This document shows positions 27,284-34,401 of a stretch of 64,000 nt of DNA, piece after piece. The notes below the pieces were generated by a model. The model ran no database searches, was not told the DNA's origin, and worked only from the letters and a program-made list of their open reading frames with translations. A program made the translations under genes and the position numbers. The stretch covers positions 35,981 through 99,980 of the forward strand of contig NZ_JAUSKL010000021.1 in the NCBI RefSeq assembly GCF_030646925.1, in the 5' to 3' direction. Numbering within the stretch: the first letter of the stretch is position 1; each line of letters opens with the position of its first letter. The stretch is from Candidatus Binatus sp. (GTDB taxonomy: Bacteria > Desulfobacterota > Binatia > Binatales > Binataceae).

Positions 27284-28522
27284 TCACTTGCCGCGTCGCG
27301 CAGGGGATTTCGTCCGCTTCGGCGCCGCGCGCTTCCTTGATTTGGCAGTAGAGGCCGCCCCGCGCGGCGTTCGCCAGAGCTCGCGCGATGCAATCCGCGC
27401 GCCTTCCGCCATCGATCTCAACTTGGCCCACGTGATTGCCGGCTCCACCGCCGTGAACCCCGCGAACGTCGAGAATCCGCAGTCGCTCCCTGCGATCACG
27501 TTCTCCCGGCCGACCACTTTCGCGAACCTGACGATGCGTTCCGCAACCAGTTCCGGATGCTCGATGAAGTTAGTCGAGGAATCGAGCACGCCGGGGATAA
27601 GCACCTTGCCCGCCGGCAGCTTAACGTTCTGCCACACCTTCCATTCATGCTCGTGCCGAGGATTCGATGCTTCGAACGAAATTCCAGCAGGCTTCGCCTT
27701 CAACACGATGTCCACGATTTCGTTCAGCGGCACATCGCGATGATGCGGTCCTTCGTAGTTGCCCCAGCAGAGATGCAACCGCGCCGCCTCGGCGGGAACG
27801 TCGGCCAGCGCATGGTTCAACGCCTCGACGTGCATCGCCGCGCTCTTGCGAAACTCCGACGTCTTGCGGTCGGCGAATTGGATATGGCGGTTCATCGCCA
27901 GGTCAGGGCAATCGATTTGCAGCAACAGCCCCGCGCGATAAATCGCGTCGTACTCGGTCTTCATCGCATCCGCCAGCGCCGCGAGATACGCCTCATGGCT
28001 CCCGTAATGCTGATTCGGCAGGAACACCGAGATCACTCCCGGCGATGCCGCGCTCATGAAAAGCTCCTGGGCCTTCGCGCCGGTCGCCGCTTGCTTGAGA
28101 TTCGCGATGTCAGTATCGAGGTCGCGCGTGTCGCGGTATCGAATCGGCCCATCGCACGCCGGCATCTTCATGCTCGCCACCGGGCTCTGCGCAAACATCC
28201 GCGCGCCGAACTCCGGAAACTCCTTGATGTCGCCGAGGGTCCCCGCGAGCATCCCCGGATTCACTCCCTCGAAACCGCTCAGCCGGTCCTTGACGTAGGT
28301 CGAGTAGCCGGGCTTGCTCATCTCCCCGTCGTTGATTACATCGACGCCCGCATCCGTTTGCTTGCGGATGACTTCCGCCACCGCCTCACGCACCGCCTCG
28401 TCGAACACCGCGCGATCGAGAGGTTCGCCCGCTTCTTTCGCCATCAGCAACCCGAGCAACCCTGCGGGTCGCGGCAGACTGCCGGTATGCGTGGTGAGAA
28501 TTCGCTTGCTGCTGCGTTTCAT
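27284..28522 (-). CDS. Cobalamin-independent methionine synthase II (MetE C-terminal) family protein
   Basis: The 412-residue protein has the MetE catalytic barrel only: TTHTGSLPRP at the start, DGEMSKPGYSTYV, the zinc-site HxC in RLHLCWGNYEGPHH, and the last zinc Cys in SDCGFST. It lacks the MetE N-terminal half. Such stand-alone proteins transfer methyl or related groups to thiols; many are not true methionine synthases. The last 25 residues are a Lys/Arg/Pro/Ser-rich tail that is unusual for the family. Confidence 0.87.
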   Translation of the reverse strand: MKRSSKRILTTHTGSLPRPAGLLGLLMAKEAGEPLDRAVFDEAVREAVAEVIRKQTDAGVDVINDGEMSKPGYSTYVKDRLSGFEGVNPGMLAGTLGDIKEFPEFGARMFAQSPVASMKMPACDGPIRYRDTRDLDTDIANLKQAATGAKAQELFMSAASPGVISVFLPNQHYGSHEAYLAALADAMKTEYDAIYRAGLLLQIDCPDLAMNRHIQFADRKTSEFRKSAAMHVEALNHALADVPAEAARLHLCWGNYEGPHHRDVPLNEIVDIVLKAKPAGISFEASNPRHEHEWKVWQNVKLPAGKVLIPGVLDSSTNFIEHPELVAERIVRFAKVVGRENVIAGSDCGFSTFAGFTAVEPAITWAKLRSMAEGARIASRELWRTPRGAASTAKSRKRAAPKRTKSPARRGK

Positions 28523-28700
28523 GTTTTTTGATTTGCCTCATTCCGACTCATACTCGACTTCACCAGTATGGAAAAGCTGCTGACGATGCCCGCTTGGAAC
28601 CATCCGGCCAGGCGCGGCGCCGCCGATGAACTCGCTGATTCGCTTGACAGACGAGCCCGCGTATTGCTCGTCTTGCCGCATAGCTGCCGCCCGAGTTGCA

Positions 28701-28772
28701 GGGCTCCGGCACAATGTGCGAGTAACGCCTGATCCGGACACTGTTCCCCAACGCTATGGAGCACTGTAGGAA
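28701..28772 (-). pseudogene. Remnant of an SDR C-terminus
   Basis: One minus-strand frame reads QCSIALGNSVRIRRYSHIVP, closely matching QCIGAMGYRITRYSHIVPER from the C-terminal part of the intact SDR at 25980-26873. Neighbouring SDR sequence on either side is not recognisable, so only this piece survives. It shows that a second related SDR gene once stood here. Confidence 0.6.
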
Positions 28773-28807
28773 AAAGCATTCTGTGCGCTCGACGGTTCAC
28801 CTCGTGG

Positions 28808-29011
28808 TCAGCTGGCCGCATGAGGAACTCCGTTCACCTTCTCGATTTTGACAATCATCCAGCGAGTCGGCTTACCGCTGAGTTCAAATTCGACTTCCTC
28901 ATCCTCTTGAGCCCCGAGCACCGCTGCACCCTCTGGCTGTGATGCTGATATGAAACCAAGATCGGGGTCATGACGATCCGCCAAGTTGGCATGATCCAGC
29001 AGGGAACTGCA
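28808..29011 (-). pseudogene. Remnant of a GreA/GreB C-terminal domain
   Basis: A minus-strand frame without an acceptable start reads HDPDLGFISASQPEGAAVLG, then QEDEEVEFELSGKPTRWMIV and KIEKV before a stop at 28808. This matches the FKBP-like C-terminal domain of Gre transcription factors (I-S-x-x-S-P-x-A-x-A-L-L, G-D-x-x-x-x, IVKIE). The N-terminal coiled coil is missing. It lies directly upstream of the SDR remnant on the same strand. The longer frame 28855-29364 on this strand is not a recognised gene. Confidence 0.5.
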
Positions 29012-29428
29012 GCATAAGATGATTGCAAGGCGGTGCGCGCACCCCTGCGAAGACGAGAAGCACTCTTGCCAGAGCCTTTACCGATCCTGCGGATGGCCGT
29101 AAGAAGCATTTGTAAAGCAGCGTCAACCCGCCGAGTGATGCGCGCTTTGAGAGTCAGGGGTGTTCGCATCCTGACCACGTCGTGAAAGAGCTGCCGTGTT
29201 TCCTCTTTCGCGGCACGTCTATGCTCATCGAGTTCGAGAAGGCGCGCGCGGCCGTCGATCACGCGCAGGCGCGCGTCTGCACATGCCCAATTCCATGCAT
29301 CGCGCCAGTCGATAGTTGTCCATGATCGCGGCGTTCCGCCGATGGCGGAGCGATTCACGCGCAACGTCCCGTCGGCCTACACGTCATCTGAGCACGCGGC
29401 GCGGGAGCGCGACGTACTCGCTAAATTG

Positions 29429-29452
29429 GGGATTGATATAGTTGACGCACAA
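29429..29452 (+). repeat. Left terminal inverted repeat of the IS1595-type element
   Basis: Begins GGGATTGATATAG and continues TTGACGCACAA. It differs from the right end at three positions (5, 13 and 18). The preceding eight bases, 29421-29428, are the target duplication. Confidence 0.9.
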
Positions 29453-29490
29453 GACTTTCTCATGATACGTTGCACTCACGATGACGCACC

Positions 29491-29625
29491 TTAGTGTTTT
29501 GGCCGCAACTTCTTGGCTTTTCGTTCCTCGGCAAGCCTGTGATCGATCTCGCTTTTGGGAACGGACGCAATTTTACGGAGCGCATCCCTAAGTTTGGGCA
29601 TTGAAATAAGTCTCGATTTTCTCAT
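29491..29625 (-). CDS. Small basic protein of the IS element
   Basis: The 44-residue product starts MRKSRLISMPKLRDALRKIA and contains VPKSEIDHRLAEERKAKK, a short helical, highly charged pattern common to small proteins of unknown function on mobile DNA. The ATG at 29625 is preferred because GGAAAGGG lies about seven bases upstream; an earlier ATG at 29643 has none. It is the last of the three genes in the IS, about 100 bases after the membrane passenger. Confidence 0.55.
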   Translation of the reverse strand: MRKSRLISMPKLRDALRKIASVPKSEIDHRLAEERKAKKLRPKH

Positions 29626-29725
29626 CGGAGAACCCTTTCCCATGGCAGAAAAACCGTTGCCGCCGCCGTTGAAGCCTCCACCCCCTAGGCATGAGAACAA
29701 ATCAATCAATACTCAAAAGCCACCC

Positions 29726-30355
29726 CTAAAGCCGCCACCCCCGAGGATAATTAAGAAGGGAGGCTAATTCTTTTCCCACCCCCAACTGCCAGGTTTCGAG
29801 TAGTAGCGGGAGTGCCAAGAAGAAGGCTCCCGCAATTACTAGTCGCTCCGTAACTCTGAGCGCGGTTGCTTTTTGTTCATTGATTCTATTATGCGAAACA
29901 ACCGTTCGGTACATTCCGATCAGATAGTAGCGTCGCAACTGATCGGGATGCTGAAAGTACTCGCTTGCAAACCACAGCTTTTTCTCATGGAATCCCTCAA
30001 AGGTTCGCACGCGCAGTCCCCAAAGTGCCGAACCCGCCGCGAGAAGCAAGAGGACGATTCCAAGGAACAAAAAAATCGGTGCGATAGGCCAGTCTTTTAC
30101 TAAGTCTCTCCAACTTGCAAACGTTGAGACAACCACGACGATCATCGCTCCACTAAAGCCTGCGAAAATGCCCGCTTTCGTATCTAGCCAGTTCACACGA
30201 TCAAGAGCATCGCGCACCAATTGCGAGCCAAAATCGTAAAGTTCGCCTGTGACTTGCTGATCTTCGTATGTCCCCAGCATTTCTATGACATCAGCTTCAC
30301 CCTCGACTCGCGGTCCGTTGTCGGAGGTGTGACCGTTGACTTCTGTTTCTACCAT
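29726..30355 (-). CDS. Three-helix membrane protein, IS passenger (Pycsar-effector-like)
   Basis: The 209-residue product has a soluble N-terminus of about 60 residues, then DALDRVNWLDTKAGIFAGFS leading into helix 1, helix 2 (APIFLFLGIVLLLLAAGSAL) and helix 3 (LVIAGAFFLALPLLLETW), with a charged loop between. The D-T-K-A motif ahead of the first helix is like that of the DUF5706/Pycsar effector and related membrane families. Its start is four bases after the transposase stop, so it is co-translated. No cyclase or second-messenger gene is nearby. The effector reading is inference. Confidence 0.65.
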   Translation of the reverse strand: MVETEVNGHTSDNGPRVEGEADVIEMLGTYEDQQVTGELYDFGSQLVRDALDRVNWLDTKAGIFAGFSGAMIVVVVSTFASWRDLVKDWPIAPIFLFLGIVLLLLAAGSALWGLRVRTFEGFHEKKLWFASEYFQHPDQLRRYYLIGMYRTVVSHNRINEQKATALRVTERLVIAGAFFLALPLLLETWQLGVGKELASLLNYPRGWRL

Positions 30356-30359
30356 TTGC

Positions 30360-31283
30360 TTATCCCTCTTTGCCTATTAACTCTTTGTAGGTCAGCCTAC
30401 GCCCATCGGATTGTGCCAGAGCGACCATGAAGCGCTCACCATCGCTAACCGTGCGTTGATTGAAACGAAATGTTGCGTCGTCCAGATAACGATCAAGCTG
30501 CCATGGCATCACGAAATGATGCGTACCGTAAATCGTCCGCTTAAAATTCGCCCAGAAGCTTTCGATCCCATTGGTATGGACCGCGCCACGAACGTACTCC
30601 TCGGAGTGGTTGATTACTTGGTGCGCGTAGTCCGCATTCAGGCCACGAAATGCCGCCGCCTCATCGGTATAGATAATCGCGCCCGACTCGACGTTATAGC
30701 GAATTATATCTTGAAGCGTTTCGGCTCGCTCATTCGCTACGGTCTTCGCTCGAATCTGCCCATGCCGTGCGAGCAAGCCAAAGACAACCGCCTTTCCGAC
30801 ATTGCCCGTTCCGCGATGTAGTCGCTTGCTACGATGCTTGTTCTTTTCTAGTCCGCCGATGCCAGTAGTATCCCCTTCAACCGGCCCTGACATGGGCGTC
30901 TCGAAGCTACCCGCCCGCAACGCAAGCCGGATACGATGAAGCATGAACCATGCGGTCTTCTGTGTGACTCCCAAAGCCTTTGCCAGCCGATGGGAGCTAT
31001 AGCCCTTTGTCGAGCAAGTGAGTAGCCAGACGGCAGGGAGCCACTTATCCAATGTGATAGGGGAATCCTCAAAGATGCTCCCCACCTTGACCGAAAACTG
31101 TTTGCGACATGATTTGCAGCGCCAGATTGCGCGCGTGCGGATGAACCACACTTCTTTTGATCCACAATCTTTGCGCGGGCAGCTTACGCCATCCGGCCAG
31201 CGACATTCGGCCAGATAGTTACGGCAAACTTCCCCATCCACGAAGTATCGAATCGCTTCAATCAATGTCCTTGGCGTCTTCAT
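30360..31283 (-). CDS. IS1595 family transposase (ISXO2-like)
   Basis: The 307-residue protein has an N-terminal zinc ribbon (VSCPRKDCGS and CKSCRKQFSV), the VGSIFEDS segment and a helix-turn-helix (SHRLAKALGVTQKTAWFMLH). The DDE-type catalytic domain has VEGDTTGIGG, IIYTDEAAAFRGL and HTNGIESFWANFKRTIYGTH. It is full length without a frameshift, so the element may still be mobile. The predicted -10 box ends only seven bases before its ATG, so its mRNA is probably leaderless. Confidence 0.93.
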   Translation of the reverse strand: MKTPRTLIEAIRYFVDGEVCRNYLAECRWPDGVSCPRKDCGSKEVWFIRTRAIWRCKSCRKQFSVKVGSIFEDSPITLDKWLPAVWLLTCSTKGYSSHRLAKALGVTQKTAWFMLHRIRLALRAGSFETPMSGPVEGDTTGIGGLEKNKHRSKRLHRGTGNVGKAVVFGLLARHGQIRAKTVANERAETLQDIIRYNVESGAIIYTDEAAAFRGLNADYAHQVINHSEEYVRGAVHTNGIESFWANFKRTIYGTHHFVMPWQLDRYLDDATFRFNQRTVSDGERFMVALAQSDGRRLTYKELIGKEG

Positions 31284-31290
31284 ATGTTAG

Positions 31291-31319
31291 ATACTACACA
31301 CACAACCGTTGTGTGTCAA
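31291..31319 (-). promoter_or_regulatory. Transposase promoter within the IS right end, with overlapping palindrome
   Basis: On the minus strand a consensus -35 box TTGACA (31319-31314) is followed after exactly 17 bases by TAGTAT (31296-31291). A perfect 9-bp palindrome with a one-base centre (31298-31316, ACACACAAC C GTTGTGTGT on the plus strand) fills the spacer and overlaps both edges. The -35 box is part of the terminal inverted repeat. The palindrome could be an operator or a transposase-binding site. Confidence 0.7.
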
Positions 31320-31332
31320 GTATATCAGTCCC
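31309..31332 (-). repeat. Right terminal inverted repeat of the IS1595-type element
   Basis: Read on the minus strand it begins GGGACTGATATAC and continues TTGACACACAA. It contains the -35 box of the transposase promoter. The following eight bases, 31333-31340, repeat the target site CTAAATTG. Confidence 0.9.
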
Positions 31333-31510
31333 CTAAATTGGGCGCGCACGATGGAGATGTGCTCGGCGTGGTCGCGCGGGATTTCGAAATCGGCGAAGGC
31401 ATTCAGCGCAACTTCGAATCGGCGCGATCGACGGCGTGATGTACGGGCGCTACGAAACTGCGCTCGAACAGTTTCATCGCTCGATTCGGGAGGCGCTGGC
31501 CGAGGCGTAG
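31333..31510 (+). pseudogene. C-terminal remnant of a Rieske ring-hydroxylating oxygenase, split by the IS
   Basis: After the target site the frame reads LGAHDGDVLGVVARDFEIGE, then GIQRNFES. A one-base loss shifts it, and the next frame continues IDGVMYGRYETALEQFHRSI and ends REALAEA at 31508-31510. This is the closing helix pattern of Rieske oxygenase alpha subunits (IQR...SG, GRYE, FHR). Removing the IS and one target copy joins it in frame to 29340-29428 (VPPMAERFTRNVPSAYTSSE ... VLAKL). The N-terminal iron-sulfur domain is absent. Confidence 0.6.
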
Positions 31511-32376
31511 TTCTCCCCGATTTTGAAGACCGGCACCTCGAATTCGGCGCGGAAGCCGCCATAGGGTCCGGGCGCGCGGGCGCTCAGACGCCAGACGATC
31601 CTGCGGCGCGGATTCAGATCGTCGCTCGCGAGGCAATCCGGCGGGATGATGAAAGCGACCGGAATCGCTCCCGCCGAGTCGCTGATCGTACTGAGCTCGG
31701 CGCGCCACAATACTCGATCCCAGATAGTGAGGTGGTGAAAAGTGCCGCGCATCGTGCGCGCGACGCACGCGAGCTCGAGCATCGCGGCGCGACCCGCGGA
31801 TAACGGCCGCTCAGCGTCGATTTTCCCGAGCAGCGAGCCGCCGATCTGCGCGGGTATCGACGCCATCGTAAATGTTGCTTCCCCATATTCGCGCGCCCGG
31901 CGCGCGAGGCGCATCGCCCATGCGAGCATCACGACTCCGGCGACCGGAAATATCAGGGCGAGCATTGGCGGATAGCCGTGAGTGCGAATCGCTTGATGAG
32001 GAACGATGGCGAACAGCGGAAATGTCGCGAGGCACCAGGCCGCGGCGAAGATCAGGAAGCGGCGCGCGTCGCGGCGATTCGAAGTGCGCATCGCGCCGGC
32101 AGCCCAGTCCTCGCGCCACATCCACGGTTCGTTAGGATGCTGCGCGCGCAATTGTTCGTTAGCGTCCGGCGGATGAGCGGCGAATCGCACCCACCAGATG
32201 ATTCCGAATCCGGCGGCGCCGCACGCGATCGCGATCAGTCCGGCGAGCGCCGCTTCTTCCCATCGCCCCGCTCGCGCGCGCGTGAACGCGACCAGCGCCG
32301 CTACTATCGCCGCGATGCACATCGGCGTGCCGAAAAATTTGAGATACGCGAGCGCGAGCCGTTCGGGATTTTTCAA
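31474..32376 (-). CDS. Hypothetical membrane protein (DUF3592-like)
   Basis: The 300-residue product has four hydrophobic segments arranged in two pairs (IAAIVAALVAF and AGLIAIACGAAGFGIIWWV; FLIFAAAWCLATFPLFAIV and MLALIFPVAGVVMLAWAM). Between them is PWMWREDWAAGAM, a segment common in DUF3592-like proteins, and after them a soluble beta-rich domain of about 130 residues ending EVPVFKI. Its last codons overlap the Rieske remnant on the other strand. Function unknown. Confidence 0.65.
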   Translation of the reverse strand: MKNPERLALAYLKFFGTPMCIAAIVAALVAFTRARAGRWEEAALAGLIAIACGAAGFGIIWWVRFAAHPPDANEQLRAQHPNEPWMWREDWAAGAMRTSNRRDARRFLIFAAAWCLATFPLFAIVPHQAIRTHGYPPMLALIFPVAGVVMLAWAMRLARRAREYGEATFTMASIPAQIGGSLLGKIDAERPLSAGRAAMLELACVARTMRGTFHHLTIWDRVLWRAELSTISDSAGAIPVAFIIPPDCLASDDLNPRRRIVWRLSARAPGPYGGFRAEFEVPVFKIGENYASASASRIER

Positions 32377-32412
32377 TTGCGCGAGCCTTCGCCCGACCGG
32401 CGGCTGCCTACG

Positions 32413-33024
32413 CTACGCCTGCGGTTCCTGGCTCCGCTGGCGGAGGAATCGCCCGATGAGCAGGCGCATCGATTCGATCGGCTGAATCCCAATCAACGGG
32501 AATTCGCCGAGGATGAAAGTTGGATAGCCGAGCGCCGAGAATTCGTCAGCCTCGCGCTTGTGCGATTCGATGCGCGGAGTCATCGCGCCGCTCGAAATTG
32601 TCGCGCGAAACCGTGCTCGATTCATCCCGGCCCGCTCCGCGATCGTGTCGAGCACGTCCGCATTAGCGATGTCCACTCCTTGCTCGAAGGCCGCGCGGAA
32701 CACCGCCTCGTGATATTTGCGAAACACGCCGGCGTCGCGCGCGATTTCGGAACCTTGCAGCGCCGCGCTCGAATCGATCCAGCTCTTCGGCGGCGCCACG
32801 GCAATACCCGTCTCAGCCGCGACCATCAGCACCTTCTCGCGCTCGCGATCGCCGAGCACGCGCCCCGGCTTCGCGCGATGATCCCGCATCGCGATCGGCA
32901 CGCCTTTCCAGAGCGCCTCGAAACCAAGCTCGCCTTCGAGTTCGCGCACGATTCGCCACGCGATGTAGCAGAGCGTCGATGCGTAGTCGAAGTATATTGG
33001 TATCCGCACCAGTGCTGTCGTCAT
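32413..33024 (-). CDS. DsbA-family (HCCA-isomerase/FrnE-like) thioredoxin-fold protein
   Basis: The 203-residue protein starts VRIPIYFDYASTLCYIAWR, ends its helical insert with DEFSALGYPTFILGEFPLIG (cis-Pro loop G-Y-P-T-F), and has the HKREADEFSALG pattern of DsbA family oxidoreductases. In place of CxxC it has S-T-L-C, so a dithiol reaction is unlikely; glutathione-dependent isomerases of this fold use a Ser there. The ATG at 33024 is used; the frame upstream to 33138 is rich in Arg/His and reads like intergenic DNA. Confidence 0.8.
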   Translation of the reverse strand: MTTALVRIPIYFDYASTLCYIAWRIVRELEGELGFEALWKGVPIAMRDHRAKPGRVLGDREREKVLMVAAETGIAVAPPKSWIDSSAALQGSEIARDAGVFRKYHEAVFRAAFEQGVDIANADVLDTIAERAGMNRARFRATISSGAMTPRIESHKREADEFSALGYPTFILGEFPLIGIQPIESMRLLIGRFLRQRSQEPQA

Positions 33025-33157
33025 GCTGATCGAATGATGAGCGCGCGCCTTTGATTCAGCGCGATAGTGGCGCGTTTGCGAAGCACTCGCAATCAAGCCG
33101 CGCGATTGCGGCAAGACACTCTCCCCTCCACATTCCAAGCGATGTTGCCCTCTCTTC

Positions 33158-33277
33158 CGTCATCCCGAGCGAAGGCTGCCGGAGTCGAAGGATCTCAATG
33201 CCAGCGAGGTCGATGGGACCGAGCGGAGCAAAGGATCCGGGATTCTTCGCTGCGCTCAGAATGACAAAGAGGGGCGG
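33158..33277. repeat. Dispersed intergenic repeat (TCATCCCGAG...CAGAATGAC type)
   Basis: It starts CGTCATCCCGAGCGAAGGC and ends GGGATTCTTCGCTGCGCTC followed by AGAATGAC, with inverted ends. The copy at 53061-53178 shares GGCTGCCGGAGTCGAA, CAATGCCAGC and GGGATTCTTCG in the same order. Short end fragments also occur at 33876-33905, 50934-50960 and 51163-51240. Confidence 0.7.
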
Positions 33278-33333
33278 CATCATCAGGCTCGGTGCTTGCG
33301 CGAACTCGATGGCTCCCACATCCTGATCGCACG

Positions 33334-33867
33334 ATGAATTCGAAACGTCGTCCGATTCTGAAACTAGGCGTGGTCGATCTTGGCGTCGAAAGCGCGTCGC
33401 TGCCCAACGGCGTGCAAGTCGATCTGGCCGTGATTCGGCATCCGGGCGCTGCTGCGATCGTCGCGCTCGACGACGACATGAATATCGCGACACTGAGTCA
33501 ATATCGCTACGCGATCGACGCGTGGATGTGGGAGATTCCCGCCGGATGCCGCAATCCGGGCGAGGATTTTTTCGCCTGTGCGCAACGCGAATTGGGCGAA
33601 GAGGCCGGCGTCGCCGCGGCGCGCTGGGATCGCCTTGGCTCGATCGTCACGATCCCGAGTTTTTGCGACGAGCGGATCGAAGTTTATCTCGCGCGCGAAC
33701 TATCCGCGGGCGTGGGCGTGCTCGATCACGACGAAGTGATTCGGGTGAGCAAAGTGCCCTTTACCGAAACATTCGAGATGATTCGCCGCGGCGACATCGT
33801 CGATGCGAAATCGATCGCCGCACTCTATCGCGCCCGCGATTTTCTCGATCTCGAGCGCCGCCCGTGA
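33334..33867 (+). CDS. Nudix hydrolase, ADP-ribose pyrophosphatase-like
   Basis: The 177-residue product has the Nudix box GCRNPGEDFFACAQRELGEE followed by AGV, preceded by QYRYAIDAWMWEIPAG, the pattern of ADP-sugar pyrophosphatases. It hydrolyses a nucleoside diphosphate linked to a sugar or similar group using Mg2+. The ATG at 33334 is preferred over the upstream GTG at 33292, which lies in spacer. It stands alone next to repeat elements. Confidence 0.88.
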   Translation: MNSKRRPILKLGVVDLGVESASLPNGVQVDLAVIRHPGAAAIVALDDDMNIATLSQYRYAIDAWMWEIPAGCRNPGEDFFACAQRELGEEAGVAAARWDRLGSIVTIPSFCDERIEVYLARELSAGVGVLDHDEVIRVSKVPFTETFEMIRRGDIVDAKSIAALYRARDFLDLERRP

Positions 33868-33913
33868 CCTCGGCTCGCCATCCGTCATTTCGAACGCAGT
33901 GAGAAATCCCGGA

Positions 33914-34345
33914 TTACTTCTTGGCGTTCACGACGAATTGGCCGCCGACGTGCGCCGGATGCAACTGGCATGAGTACGGAAAGACGCCAGTTTTGTCCGC
34001 GACGAACGTGATCGTCTTGGGCGTGCCGCGAGCCACGACTTCCGTGATGTTGTAGCCGGGGATCGTGAAGCCGTGCTGATTCGACGAGCCCGGCACCTGG
34101 TTCTTGAGCGTGAGCTTTACCTTGTCGCCCTGATCGACGGTGATCGTGCTGGGCAGCCAGAATTTGACGTCATTGGCTTCTACCGAAACTATCGTAAAGG
34201 CCTTGGTGCCGGGCTCTTCCATCGTGGCGGTGGTGGCCCCGGCGGCGGGCGGCGCGTCGGCGGCGATGGTTCGAACCGCGCCGGCCAGCATGAATATTCC
34301 AACGCTCGCAAGCAGCGCCATTTTCTTGAGGATCAATTTGCTCAT
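33914..34345 (-). CDS. Secreted cupredoxin-domain protein
   Basis: The 143-residue product has a signal peptide ending AVRTIAADA and a plastocyanin/azurin-like domain with SSNQHGFTIPGY (first His ligand) and FPYSCQLHPAHVGGQFVV (Cys and second His). The axial Met usual in plastocyanin and azurin is not seen after the second His; a Gln lies near that position. It should bind one copper in the periplasm and carry electrons or copper. The ATG at 34345 has AAGGAGA upstream. Confidence 0.85.
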   Translation of the reverse strand: MSKLILKKMALLASVGIFMLAGAVRTIAADAPPAAGATTATMEEPGTKAFTIVSVEANDVKFWLPSTITVDQGDKVKLTLKNQVPGSSNQHGFTIPGYNITEVVARGTPKTITFVADKTGVFPYSCQLHPAHVGGQFVVNAKK

Positions 34346-34401
34346 CGAGAGATCTCCTTGTTCAGGAAGACGATACATGGTGTCGGCGCGCGCCGCGAAC
34401 C

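Larger units (their letters stand above)
29429..31332. mobile_element. Complete IS1595-type (ISXO2-like) insertion sequence, 1904 bp
   Basis: Both ends are visible: 24-bp terminal inverted repeats beginning GGGA (29429-29452 and 31309-31332) that match at 21 of 24 positions, flanked by an identical 8-bp direct repeat CTAAATTG (29421-29428 and 31333-31340). Eight-base target duplications and GGG-starting ends are normal for the IS1595 family. The element carries a 307-residue transposase, a 209-residue membrane passenger and a 44-residue small gene, all on the minus strand. It inserted in frame within a Rieske oxygenase remnant. Confidence 0.92.

Noticed and set aside
28855..29364. A 169-residue minus-strand frame
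   Set aside because: No recognisable domain; part of it is a shifted frame of the Gre remnant and the rest is opposite the Rieske remnant.
29555..29767. A Pro/Lys-rich plus-strand frame within the IS
   Set aside because: It is opposite the small basic gene and the passenger end; the proline run comes from a purine/pyrimidine-biased stretch.
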